From positions 81,483 through 145,482 of the forward strand of contig CAJNOL010000139.1 in NCBI GenBank assembly GCA_905250125.1: a stretch of 64,000 nt of DNA, in the 5' to 3' direction. A program made the translations under genes and the position numbers. The stretch is from Rotaria sordida. Taxonomy: Eukaryota; Rotifera; Eurotatoria; Philodinida; Philodinidae. Shown here one piece after another: positions 36,131-48,292 of this stretch. The number at the start of each line of letters is the position of its first letter. The first letter of the stretch is position 1. A model generated the notes under the pieces. That model was not told the DNA's origin. It made no database searches and was given only the letters and a program-made list of their open reading frames with translations.

Positions 36131-37554
36131 AATGAATTCTGGCTGTTTGCGAGGGAACTTCAGGACATTTTTGGCACTTGTATTCCTTATATTTCATAGA
36201 AGGAAGCATCTAGAAATTCTAAGTCTATGACAATTTTTATTCTACTAGTCGAGATCTATCTGCTTTGAAAGTTTCATCATTTTTGATTGAGCAGCTTTTG
36301 AGAAATCCGAGAAAGGTAGCCTTAAATCAATACGAAATAATATAAACTCTTCCAATATTTTATGCAGCTTTTCTGTTCCGAAAAGATGATTTAAAAGTTC
36401 GCGAGAGCGAACACCTATTTTTGGAAGTACACAAACCTAGTATGCGGTGCGATAACCACAAACTCTAGGAGGGCCAAACCGATCTTCTGGCAGGTACCGC
36501 TTCCACGCTTGATAAAACACTGAATTTCTTCCGTAATAGAACACCCCATTCTTAATTAATTGATTCCTCGAAAAATTGGAACTTCAATTCGAATATTTAC
36601 ATCAGAGAATGCCTAGTTTTCAGAGTTTCGAGCTGAAAATCTTAAAAGACTGTAGTCCGCGTTATTTCTAGAATCCGTCAGTGTAGTGTTGCTATGGGTT
36701 TCAGGCTGGCCGGTCCGATCCAGTTTGACCTACTCAAAATGGTACCAGCTCTACTTCTGTTGACCACAGTAGAAGACCACTTTAAAACTTTGTACATTTC
36801 AACTTAATAGAAGATCCAGGGTCTTCTATTGCAGGGGCGAAGTTTACATTTCATTAATCATTACATATCGATTAGACTTTTATTTTTGTGTAAAAATGCT
36901 ATGAGCTCTTTTTTTTTTATATCATCTGAAAAAAGAAATCAGTTTTATCTTTTCTTTTGATTTATAACTATATGATTACAACCTTGAAGATATGATTATC
37001 TTTCAAAAAAAATATATTTTAATATTTGATACATATAAGCAAATATAAATAAATCATAGAATATTTTCTTTTTGATCAAATATAATTATAATTTCTGTTC
37101 TCACTTTGACAACGAAACTTAATAAAACAAAAAAAGCAAAAATGTCTTCGATTTTTTTTTTAATCTTTTGTTCTCATAATTTTTATTGATTAAATTAAAT
37201 GAAATTCATTTATTTATTTATTTATTTTAAGCAGAACAAACAAATGTATGTGTACAAAAAAAAGAAGAGGAAGAAAGAGTAGATAAATCATTTATGATTT
37301 TTCTTATGAATCTATGTGTATTTTTATCCTCGAGAATGTGAGTGAAACGCATATACAAAAAAAAAAAAGAAAATGATCAATTGCACAAAAAAAAAACAAA
37401 AACTTATGTTATTCTTTTTTTTTTAGTATTTTTAGTTTTCTTCACTGTTATTTGATGTTAATTCGAATGAATATGTGATAAGAACAAAGAGAAATTAAGA
37501 AGATAAATCTATTGATTAATAGTAATAATTTTTCTGTTTCTTTGTTTTTTTTTT
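36131..37554. other. Intergenic, including less AT-rich patch
   Basis: About 36350-36840 is richer in G+C than its surroundings and holds small perfect hairpins (GTTCGCGAGAGCGAAC near 36396; AATAGAAGATCC..TCTTCTATT near 36808). It may be a remnant of a mobile element but no coding motif is seen. The rest is AT-rich with homopolymer runs. Confidence 0.4.
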
Positions 37555-38500
37555 TTATAAAATAATACATTTTTTGTCTTTTTTCATTTTAGGAGATTTT
37601 AAGGGTCGTCCATTAGTTGTTGTTTCACGTGGTTCTCGTATTGGATTTTTAAATGGTCGTACAATACGCATTAATTCACAAAAAACCTATAAAAAAAGAA
37701 AAATATTATTTTATTTTATTTTAAAATATTTCTTTTTTTCTTCATTATACCTTATCAACATTATGTTTTGTCTTTGCTGATGTTTCAATATAACGAATTG
37801 ACCAACTACGTGCTTTTTGTTCAGCTTCTTCAAGTGTAACTTTACGTCGTTCAGCTAAATCAATTTTATTTCCAACTAATATTGCCGGAATATTTGTTCC
37901 ACCATTTTTAACACGTAAAATTTGTTCACTGAATCAGAAAACAAAACAAACAGTTTGTATTTTGTTTTTCATATGAAAATTTAAACTATATACTAAAGTT
38001 CATTTAGATCGCCAAATGATTCAGCATCAGTTACATCAAAAACAAGAAGAAAACCTTCACCACTACGAATATAAGTATCACGGATGGCTAAAAGAAAAGG
38101 AATAAAATGAAACATTCATTTTTTTTTTTGTTCTTGTCCTTGGAATATTTGCAAACAAACCAGCATAATTTTCTTGACCAGCAGTATCTAATATATCAAT
38201 TTGAACTTCTTCACCATCAAGCATAACTGCTTTTCGATATGAATCAGCTTTTGTTGGTTCATAATCAACAACGAACTAAAAGATTTTTAAAAATCAATAA
38301 GAGAAAAAACTCCATAAATGATTAACACTTACTTCATCATACATATATTGAAGTGTTAAAGCTGATTTTCCTACACCACCACTTCCAACCTAAATAAAAG
38401 TATATATATTTTTTTTTCAATAAAAAAACTTATCTTATTTTTTTTTTCTTCTTACCATAATTAGTCGATAGACGGTTGTTGCTTTACTTGATGTTGCCAT
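37555..38500 (-). CDS. RALA: Ral small GTPase
   Basis: A Ras-like GTPase of the Ral branch, which acts through the exocyst and RalBP1 in vesicle delivery and signalling. Exons in coding order are 38500-38456, 38389-38333, 38275-38161, 38087-37994, 37928-37751 and 37686-37555; they join in phase to 206 aa, the length of vertebrate RalA/RalB. Seen are the P-loop GSGGVGKSA, the Ral-specific effector loop [11 protein letters not shown], switch [15 protein letters not shown] with the catalytic Gln, NKID and ETSAK for guanine recognition, a basic tail and the CAAX box CIIL, whose final Leu predicts geranylgeranylation. An acceptor-like TTTTAG lies about 20 bp before the ATG. Symbol given as the closest family name; RalA versus RalB cannot be told apart. 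Confidence 0.95.
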
Positions 38501-40216
38501 TATTTATAATAAAAATAAATCTAAAATACGATTTGTTTCTCGTACGGCATATATTCATTTCGCATATGTTTATTATTCGTCTATCTGTCAGAGAAATTAT
38601 TAATACCAGATTAGAATAGAAAAAAGATACGTATCTGGTAGTTACTCATGGATATATAGCTGATGATTAATGGAAAATAGAAATTTTACTGATAGAAGGA
38701 AAAAAAAACGAGAGAACTTGAGAATACTCATAGTGTTACTTTACAATTTTTTTTGTCTGTGTGGAGAATGAAACAAGAAAAACAAATACGAAAAAATCTG
38801 AATTTCATTGGATGACCTTTAAATCAGTATGACGCATACGAGATGGTGTTAGTTCACAGAAATGATTAATGAAAAAAAAAATTTCGATTTTATTCCGAAA
38901 AGAAATTATTTAAAAAAAAAAAAGAAGAAATATAAGATTTTTTAAAAACTTAAATAAATTAGAATTATTTTGAATAGAGATTTTTCCATCACAAGAATGT
39001 AGTAAATGGCAGCGAATAGCTAAATGATGAAAAGATATTGTTTACTCTCGAACATATTTTTTTTCTTCTTAATGTTAGAATTTTTAAAATCTTAAGTCTT
39101 ATATTTTCATAAAGAAAGGTAATATCAATATTGAATATTAGTATATTTTAAAAGTAAAGTCAATTTTTACTCAAGAATATGCTTGACAAAAAGCTTCAAA
39201 ATACTCGACAATGTTTGTTTTTTTCATACAAATAGTATCGTTTGCAAACTTGAAAGTAATACATAATAAATGATATTGAAATATATTCTAGAATAGAACC
39301 TTTTTTTTTGAATCAAAAGTTGAGAAAATACAAATAGAACTATCGTTCATATTATCAAACATACGATTCGATGTGAAGGGACTGAAGCGGGTTAGTCTTT
39401 TCACTTTTTAAGTCGTGTCTGCAATTGACTTTGTTCCGATGTTCATTCTTACAGGCATAGGTATTGACAATTGTTCAAAATCCCTTCATCATATGTGTGA
39501 GAAGTTATGTTGATACTGAATTTGATTGAATGATTTGCTTTAATAGAAAGTATTTTTGACATGATCATTATGTAATATATCTTTGTGACTGAATCAAACT
39601 TCAAAAGTTTACTGAAGTTTCCTTCCTATAATTTTTTTTATTATTGTTAAAATACAATTTGCATCCTCTTGATATTACTATAAACAATCTTTCACGGATC
39701 AAAAAAAAACTAATACGACTTACCAGGGAATATTCCTAAGTGATCCGCTTCGTTTGTCCTGTCATATTTTGCCAGAAATCTGCTTAGAAGTCATAATATC
39801 GATCAAATCTACACATAAGCAGAAAATCTTTGGGAGTTATGCTACTCTAGTGACCTTCTAAATATCGGCAAACAGAGCCGATCACTTAGAAATGTTCCCT
39901 CGTTAGCGTAAGATTTCTGAGGCTCTGCTTTTTTTGTACGACTTTCGTCTGATGGTTTGACCAGGAAATTTATACGAGTGATGAAAAAAGTCAATAAAAA
40001 AATAACACCAGTTTATGTATCGTATGTTAAGTCTCATTCTTAAACTCTAGTTCTTTTGAATTTAATCACTAAATTCATACTTTTTTGTTATATAGAATGT
40101 TTTTCTAAAATAAATTTAGAAATCTAATTTGATCATCTTATTCAAAATACATTCATTTTTTTTTATTTCTAATACACCTTCGATTTTTTTTTCGTTGACC
40201 TCATTGTAGAAGAAAA
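38501..40216. repeat. Divergent spacer between Ral and LRP2BP-like genes, with a small hairpin
   Basis: Shared upstream region of two divergently transcribed genes. It is AT-rich and contains one imperfect hairpin at about 39715-39910, where CCTAAGTGATCCGCTTCGTTTG (first half near 39735) faces CAAACAGAGCCGATCACTTAG (near 39868). TCATTGTAG at 40201-40209, just before the start codon of the next gene, is acceptor-like. No other gene seen. Confidence 0.5.
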
Positions 40217-42502
40217 ATGTCTGCAAATATTATTGGCGAAAGACTGGTAGCACCTGTTCCACAAGCATTAGGTGCTCGAGAATTTATGATAGAAAGACTT
40301 ATTCTCGTAAGTTTTAATCAAAATAATTATTTTGATTTTTGTTTTTATTTATTTTCTATAGAGAGATAATACACGTGAACTATTACGACAAACTGGTCGA
40401 GAAGAAGAAATTGAAAATGATTTACTTGAATTAACTGAATGTGAATGTGGAATGAATGTTTACGATCCAATGAAATGTAAATGTCGAGCTTGTGAAGGAC
40501 ATTTTCTCCTGGCACAATTTTTTTATGATACAGAACAATATGATAAAGCATGGAGATGGTATTCAAAAATTCAAAATGTCGATCTACGAGGTAGATCTTT
40601 CGTTTCTTTGTTTTTTCATTGGACTAAATTCTCTTTTTTCTTCTATCTATAGCTTTGTATCAACTTGCTGTAATGTGTTTTGAAGGATTAGCACCAAAAG
40701 ATTTTACTGCGGTTTGATGAAATTTTATATAGAGTAATTGACATTTTATTTATCATTTTTTTTTAAAGGAAAATGCTTATCAAATGATGCTTCAAATAAC
40801 ATTAAAAGAAAAAGATCCACATAATTTTGTAATACCTTATGCAGAATTTCATTTAGGTAAAGCTTTTTTTCAAGGTTATGGTGTACAACAATCCGATGAA
40901 AAAGCTGAAAAGTAATTAAAATACAATAGTGGACAAAAATCTCCTATCACACATAACTCAGCTATTATACATACTGAAGGTCTGAAACACGAGCTTACCT
41001 CTATTGTTTAAATCTGTCTCACTTATTTACCTTTTTAACTTTACAACTAGGAAAAAGAAGAACTTTGTGAATCGGTCCATTCTTCATTATTTAGTGGTTT
41101 GTTTCGGTTATCTATCGTAATAATTTCATCAACGCTTCCTAGAGCTGTAGCCATTTTTTCATGACTATTCTAGTGAAGAACAAAGTTGTTTGTTGGGTTT
41201 TGAAGATTATAAATCAGTAATAATTCAGTGGATCGAGCTTTGTCTGTTGTTAAGGTTTCATGATACGACCTGTCACTAAATGAAAACCATGCCCGATTAA
41301 TCATCATGCTAGTACAGGGGGCTCATAGACAGCAATCCTCAATTAAACTACCTGATATCTCGACTAAAAGAAAGAGCATACGCTGGACTCTAGTTGCATG
41401 CTAAAATATCAAGAATTAGTCATGTATTTGATGACAGATAGCGAAAAATTTAATAGACAATTTTTTTTTTAGGCTAAAAGCTTGAAGCAAAGATAAGCGC
41501 TCTTCATCATAATTCTCATTGTATTTAAGCGATTGGGGCAATCTCCTCGTGCTTCTGAACTAAATTCTTAGTACAGTATGTGTTCACAAATTTTTAGATT
41601 TTGAGTATGTTATAATAGCCGAAATACGAGATGTGAAAGACTTTTATCTACTATTATAAAACAAATATATCGATTTGTTTAAAATTTCTAAACTTAGTTG
41701 GTGGCTATTAGCAGCTCGTGATGATATACATAAACCAGTAGTAGAAGCTCAAACAGCTCTTGCGTTTTTTTATTCACGAAAAAATACAGATTTTTATAAT
41801 TTAAACAAAGCTGTATATTGGCATCATCAAGCAGCAAGAAATGGATCTCTTGAAAGTCTTGGTAAAATAATTAATAATTTTGAAATATTTTTAAAAGACT
41901 AATTACATATATATATATATTATAGGAGCTATAGGTGCAATGCATTTATTTGGTATTGGTACAAATAAAGATATTAATCAAGCTATTGATCGTTTACGAC
42001 AAGCATCCGAACGAGGCAATATTTATGTGAATTTCAATATTAAAAAAAAAATACATTCCATAGAAAAGATTAAAATTAATTTGTTTAGGCTATGGGTCTT
42101 CTTGTTTATGCTTATTATACAAGAAAATTATTTACAAAAGCAACAGATTTAGCAAAAAGGTAGTTTAATACAAAAAGAAGCATAGAATAAGAAGGCTCTT
42201 TTTGCTTATGTATATAGAGTATCTGTTTTGGATAATATTGATGAATTATCACGAGCATCATATTGTTTACCACAATATATTCAAAAAGGTATTGCTATAT
42301 CAACATTTATTCTTGGTCGATGTTATGAACTTGGTCATGGAATTAAAAAAGATCCTAATCAAGCTATAATAATGTATAAAAAGGTAGAAATTGATATAAT
42401 TTATAATGAATTTATTCAATATGTTATTTGATATAGAGTTTTCAATATGATGCTGATTCATGTCAATTATTACAAGATTATTTAACACATGAAAAGATTT
42501 AA
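40217..42502 (+). CDS. LRP2BP: LRP2-binding protein homologue (SEL1-repeat protein)
   Basis: Exons 40217-40306, 40362-40590, 40653-40711, 40769-40911, 41698-41861, 41926-42026, 42089-42159, 42218-42383 and 42437-42502 join in phase to 362 aa (human LRP2BP is 347). The protein is a chain of TPR/SEL1-type helical repeats: FYDTEQYDKAWRWYSKI, LGKAFFQGYGVQQSDEKAE, AVYWHHQAARNGSLESLG, GAMHLFGIGTNKDINQAI, RQASERGNIYAMG, YTRKLFTKATDLAKR, and GRCYELGHGIKKDPNQAI. Order and spacing match LRP2BP closely through the conserved CLPQYI and ERGN segments. A Cys-rich insertion (ECECG...CKCRACEG) sits at about residues 75-95. The family binds the cytoplasmic tail of megalin in mammals; whether that holds here is unknown. 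Intron 4 (40912-41697) is 786 bp because it carries a hairpin element. Confidence 0.92.
40925..41660. repeat. Long inverted-repeat element, copy B
   Basis: Fills nearly all of LRP2BP intron 4 and starts only about 14 bp after the donor site. Ends pair as AATAGTGGACAAAAATCTCC (left) against the reverse complement of GACTTTTATCTACTATTAT (right); a longer diverged pairing continues inward (ACTCAGCTATTATACATAC against GTATGTTATAATAGCCGA). It is a reverse-orientation relative of the element at 21330-22165. Confidence 0.82.
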
Positions 42503-42729
42503 ATATGTATGGTGCCTTTTCATGAAAATTAAATTTTCGACAAAACAAAAAAAATAACATGTGAAAATTGACGATTTTTTTTCGGAATATAATTGTTTCA
42601 TTTTATTTTTATACAATGAATAATTAAAAGAATAAAATTAGTTTTTTTTTCTAAGTTTGAATGTGACTCATCTATTATATATATCATAATGAATAACTAC
42701 CTTTTCTTTTGCATGTTATCTTTTCGTTA
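42503..42729. other. LRP2BP-like 3' flank
   Basis: AT-rich 3' UTR and spacer; nothing else seen. Confidence 0.4.
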
Positions 42730-43080
42730 TCTAATATATTTCATACAAAAAAAAAAGAACGAAATATATGACAAGATGCATCGAAAAAATAAAATTTTAC
42801 AATTTAGGAAGAAAAGCTTAATTTTTATATGTAAATCTTTTATTTTTTGTTAAAAAAAAAGACAAAATTTGATTTGACCAATTTTTGATGCTACGAACAT
42901 GATCAATTTTTGATACGCAGTGAATTTCTTTTGTTATCTAAGTGATTTAAAGAATCGTAATTTTTAATTTTATGCTATTTGCATTTTATTAGCGATGGTA
43001 TCCTATACATAATAATCTAAAACATTAAGATCAGAATCATTTGTTGGTTATCTGTAATGACCCACCGATTGATTTACATA
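42730..43080 (-). mobile_element. Degraded mariner-type transposase remnant 1
   Basis: On the minus strand the frame near 43050-42990 reads TNDSDLNVLDYYV followed by a stop, which matches the NSPDLNPLDYFVW block of IS630/Tc1/mariner DDE transposases. Downstream sequence aligns by eye with the remnant at 50680-51060 (for example shared TTTTTGATGCTACGAACA versus TTTTCGATGTTGCGAACA). It is short, interrupted by stops, and without clear ends. Confidence 0.7.
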
Positions 43081-43339
43081 TTATTGAGAAATCAAAACTT
43101 TGATTTAACTATTGAATGAGTATGTGAAAAATTATTTTACTCTTTGAAGATAATAATTCCATTGCAAAAAAATTTAATAAAGAAAATATAAAAACAAGTG
43201 TTAATATTCTCACACCAAAAGATGGCAAATATAGTACTAAAGGTGCCCTAATTTATTGAAAAAGATTATCGTTCTCTCAGTACAAAGCCTTTAAATAGGT
43301 TCGCTATGCAAAAATACGAATAAATCAAAAATACAATAG

Positions 43340-44460
43340 TCTAATTAATTAATAAGCTAAGATGTACATAACGCAAAATTTCAATGGATTTGATTTTTCA
43401 TTGATTTCGAGATAGTTTGATATACATTTTATTTCAATTAGGTTGCCTTTTCGTTGCAAAAAGCTTCAAATACTGATGCTATTACAGATATGATCAAAAT
43501 CACTTTTTTCACAGATCAATCCCTTTAACTTTTTGAAAATAGTTCGTTGTTCTACTTCAGAATCAAAAACTGAGTGGAAAAACATTGTTTTTCTTAGATT
43601 TAAAATAAGTAACGTAAAAGAACTACTTTCAACATATGTAGACACTTTTGTAAACCTATCTATTTTTTTTGTGATGAGAGAGAGGAGAAGATGAAAGGTC
43701 CTATCTCATTTGAATCAGCCTGTTTTGAGCTACAAAAGTACTCATGTAATTAGTTTTTTTTTTCAGATTTTGTTTTATTGTCGAGAAAATTGAATATTTC
43801 ATAGTTTTGATAGTAAAAGAGCCACATGATGGCTTTGCTAATTGCAGTTTTTATTATCAAAACTGAGTTAAAAAAATAAAATAAACAATATATTAAGAAT
43901 CAGCATGGAAATCTATGTCGAACCACATACATTTTAGCAAACTCCATTTCAAATAGAAAATCACTTCTGCTAGAGGACCACAAGCAAAATTTCAGAAGAA
44001 AAATACTGACGCGGGGTACAAATACGTTTTCCGTAGGAAATTAATTTTGCTTAGATATATGTAGCCCGATATAGATTCCCACGCTGATTTTCAATATACT
44101 GTCTATTTTATTTTTTAACTCAGTTTTGATAAATTACAAAAGTGTCTACACATATATTGAAAGTGGTTCTTCTACGTTACTTATTTTAAATCTAAGAAAA
44201 AAAAAACTGTTTTTGTACTCAGTTTTTGATGATGAATTAGATACAAGAACTACTTTCAGAGCGTGAAGAGTTGATTTGTAAAAACAGTGATTTTGATCGT
44301 ATCTGTAGTCCAATCAGTATTTGGAGCTTTTTGTAACGAAAAGAAAACCTTATTGAAACAAACAGATATATATTCGTAATGATCTCTATCGAACCATCAA
44401 TAAAAAAATCAAATCCATTGAAACTTTGCATTATTTTCGTGTTACGAGACTCAACGACTT
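43340..44460. repeat. Long inverted-repeat element, about 1.1 kb
   Basis: Left arm about 43355-43950, right arm about 44040-44445. Strong blocks: TTAGATTTAAAATAAGTAAC (about 43597) against its reverse complement (about 44177); TTTCAATGGATTTGATTTTT (about 43379) against about 44405; AAAACTGAGTTAAAAA (about 43859) against about 44117. The left arm carries about 190 bp absent from the right arm (about 43665-43855). Arms are diverged. No coding sequence is recognised. Confidence 0.85.
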
Positions 44461-44879
44461 TTCAAACTACATTGAAATGCGTCAATATAATCAAATACTA
44501 TTACATTTACAACTATAAAGCTATCAGAAACGAAAATAAAACAAAGAGAAAAATCGTTTTCAAGGATTGACGTTGATATAAATGTAATGTACATTAATAA
44601 ACATAAAGCGGTTTTGTTTGAATTTCTTTTTTTTTTCATTTTTCATTCGTTTTAATCAATTATTTTATTTGATTTAAATTCCATTCAAAAACCTATTACT
44701 ACCTTGAACAAGAATGAAATTAGATATTATCTTTAAATTCATCCAGATAAAACATACTCTAATTTATTTATGAATTTTAATGAAATATTGTCATAGAATA
44801 TGTATTTATTCAAAACATGAAAAGTGTTTAATATTATCAAAAAAAAACGATCTGAAAAATTTCTTCAGAAAGTCTTCAA

Positions 44880-45790
44880 TGAGAATATATTCTGAAAAAA
44901 ATAGATAGACTTAATATTTTTAACATATACATATATACGTTTTGAATTGGTCTTGTTTACTAAAATAGAAATTCAAGTATAGTGAAGACAGTCTCATCGT
45001 TAGATTCTTCGAAAATGCATTTTTCGTTCCATTTTCATTTATTTTTTCAAGCTTATTTTAATATAGTAACAAGCTATCACAAAAGTAAGTATATATTTTG
45101 AAAGTACGTGAAATTCTCAGTTTTGACTTTCAATTATTTGATGACAAATATTTCTAATATTGCTGATGTAGCATTACTCTGACATCTTCACTCTCGTCTA
45201 TTCCACATAATTCAGACAACAGCTTATGAATGGTTATCTAGTAATCAAATGAGATTTATAGATAATCATTCACCAATCAGCCCTGATTTTAATATTATTG
45301 CGAGTTTTTTTTTTTTGTCTAGAATGAATCACTATGTATAGAAATATCGTCCATATTCTCAACAAAACTTGACGAAGAAATGTAATATGTGAGTACATTA
45401 ACAATATTCGAAATATTTGTCATCGAATTGTTGAAAGTCAAGACTGGTAAAAGTACAGAGTGATAGAGAATTTCAGGTGCTTTCAGAATATATACTTACT
45501 TTGATAATAACTTGTTCCTATATTTAAAAAAATTTGAAACAATAAATGAGAACGGAACAAAAAATGCATTTTCGAAGAGTCTAACGATGAAAGTGCCTTT
45601 CACTGTACTTGAGTTTCTATTTTCGCGAACAAGTGCAATTCAAAACGTACATATGTAGAGTTGTAGAGAATTCGACGTGCTATAAGAATACATATAATTA
45701 CGTTTCTAAGAATTTTAATTTATAGTAAATATATATTAAAAATATTAAGTCTAACTATTTTTTTTTCCGAGGGAATATATTTTTTTTAAA
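44880..45790. repeat. Long inverted-repeat element, about 0.9 kb
   Basis: Left arm about 44885-45140 pairs with right arm about 45430-45785. Blocks: CATCGTTAGATTCTTCGAAA (about 44997) against TTTCGAAGAGTCTAACGATG (about 45569); AAGTAAGTATATATT (about 45084) inverted near 45488; TAGACTTAATATTTTTAA (about 44906) inverted near 45740. The right arm has an extra stretch of about 80 bp (roughly 45660-45740). No protein in the loop. A separate unit from the element immediately to its left. Confidence 0.85.
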
Positions 45791-46852
45791 AATATTCTTT
45801 ATTGTGAGAATAAAATGATGCTCCCACAGATATTTTCACGTGATGTCAATTTAATAATGAAAAACGCAATCGAAATCAAACTGACAAAATTCCCATTACC
45901 TATCGTATACTTCATCATATTGATAAATTAGATGATAGCATAAAAAAACCAGATTTATCTAGAAATACTATACTATAATGAATTATTTTTTTGTTCGATA
46001 GTTCATTAGTTTAATGTAAAAAAAAGTTTTCAATTTAATTTTGAAGTAGTTCAATGGAGTATGACATTAAATAATTCTTGCATTCAAGAAGAAAATATCA
46101 ATAGAAACGTTTAATTCTTATTTTCACATACCTATGTTTCATACTCTATGAAACATCGATTTTTACAAACAGTTAATATTCAGATAACAAAATATTTATT
46201 AATTTAGATAAGAAAAATATTGCATAATGTAGGTGGTTTTTTTTAACTATAATATTAACACATGATATTGGATAAAATTTCATTTAAAAAAAAACAAAAG
46301 AATTATTTTTATTCATCAAATAATTAAATGAGAAAAAAAATGAGAAAGATAATTACACTTGATCTTTCTTATAAATAACTCCTGTGATGATCAATCATTC
46401 AAATCTTATAAGAAGTAGTAAAATCTATTGATTCTATACATACAAAAGAATATTTACTTGATCACAGATTATCCAATTAATAAATAGAATTCTTTAGACA
46501 ATATAATAAATCAATATTCTCTGAAGAATTCATATATAATAATGGTTATGACAACTAAATGCTTATTAGACAATAATTATTATTTCATTTATACACTATG
46601 TTGATGATTTTCATTGACGTTTTTTTTTTATCATTATCATTTATCTGTATTTGTCCAAATATCCTCTTGTGGTCTCGAAACCTATCGATATTGTTAAATT
46701 TAAGACAATAATAAAAATGTAGGCGTTTGTGAATAAAAAAAAATATTTTGAGAACTAGCACAGCTGTTCGATTCATATTATATAAGGAGAATTATTTTGG
46801 TCGTACGAATTGATAAAATAAGGCCATCATATTCACGGCACACATAATAATC
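45791..46852. other. Intergenic spacer before GM2-activator-like gene
   Basis: AT-rich spacer with no supportable feature. Confidence 0.4.
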
Positions 46853-47586
46853 ATGTTATCAAAAATTTCAATTATTATTTTTCTATGCTTCATTGCATAT
46901 GCATCATCGCAAACCATTACTAAACTAACCTATACTGATTGTGGTATGTAAAATACAAATAAAATTTCAATTCATTTTAATATAATATAATTAGGATCAA
47001 AGAATGTTCAAATCAGTCGACTTTCGCTTACACCCATGCCTATTGTTCAACCAGGAAAAGGAACACTTTCGTTTGCAATTGCAGCTAGTGAGCCAATTCA
47101 GGGTGTCATTAAAATGACTCTTGACATAGTTCGTAAAGTTAGTGGTATTCCATTGCCTGTTAGATGTTATATTGTTCAAGGTGAACAAGTTGGCTCATGG
47201 TTAGTACTTGATTTCGATTTCATTATTTTTTACTCCTTTTATTTCACAGCACGTATCCGGATATGTGTGCTTTAATGCAACGACTTTTTAAACATGACGC
47301 AACGAATTGCCCAGCGCAACTTAGTCCATATGGTATTGATTGTACTTGCCCAGTAAAAGTCAACAAAAATGATCTTGATATTGAAATGGATCTTGATATA
47401 CCTGAAGCACCAGAGTAAATATTTTATTTTTGTTTTTATTTTATATTTATTTATCGATTTATCCTTTTAAGATATGCATCATGGTTAAGTGTTGGTGACT
47501 TTTACGTTAAGGTTAAAGCAACTGTTGGTAAAATTGATGGTTGCTATGACTTAACGTTTGCAGTTAAACCTGCCCCAAAATTTTAA
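46853..47586 (+). CDS. GM2A: GM2-activator-like secreted lipid-binding protein
   Basis: Exons 46853-46943, 46995-47199, 47250-47414 and 47472-47586 join in phase into 191 aa. Residues 1-20 are a signal peptide. The mature part follows ganglioside GM2 activator: an opening TDCG with the first Cys, RLSLTPMPIVQPGKGTLSFA, CYIVQGEQVGSCTYPDMC, YGIDCTCP and PEYASWLSVGDFYVKVK, ending near a last Cys (DGCYDLTFAV). The spacing of eight cysteines agrees with that beta-cup fold. The mammalian protein lifts glycolipids from membranes for lysosomal hydrolases; in an invertebrate the ligand is unknown. Symbol reflects homology only. Confidence 0.88.
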
Positions 47587-48292
47587 AACAATAAAGATGA
47601 TTCACAGTTCTGTTCCTTATTCATATATATGCGTGTGTGTGTGTGTACGTGTTTATGTTTATTATAAGCAAAGAAAAAGGATTATTATTTGTATTGTTGA
47701 ATGAATTAATGAAAGGAATAAAACATGAAAAGTGATGATTGAACACACACAGATAAATGTTTATATGTTGTCAAAAAAGAAAAAAAAAGATACGCAGAGA
47801 ACTTGTTTGAGTATATCCATTTGCAACTTCTCGTGCAAGAATTAATGAATAGTCGTTTATCCATGAGAAAACGAGAAAGAAAAGCATGCACGAATGATGA
47901 CGATTACTATATGTATTATACGGTTATTCTTACTAGGTTGGTCTGAAGGAAAGAAACAAATTCATACCGATGTACAGAAAATAGATGATGTTAATGACGA
48001 TAAAACATATATATCTTCCTTGAGCTTGATATTAAGCATATATAGAACGAAGAGATAAACGAGCGATATAAATAAAAGAGAAGAGAAAAAAAGAAGCAGT
48101 ACAAGTAGAGAAAAAGAAGAATATTTCATACTAATAAGATAAACGACAATTTCTATGTGTATATCTGTGCCTGTCGATCATATAGCGTATTTGTATATAT
48201 ATACATATATATCAAAGGGTTCATTCTATCAGTTTTTTCTTCGATATACTCAACCATATCACACTGATTACTAACGATCTTCATATTTGTAG
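47587..48292. other. Spacer between GM2A-like and QSOX genes
   Basis: 3' UTR with a (TG)n run at about 47632-47646, then AT-rich spacer. An acceptor-like pyrimidine/TTTGTAG ending at 48292 touches the next start codon. Confidence 0.5.
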
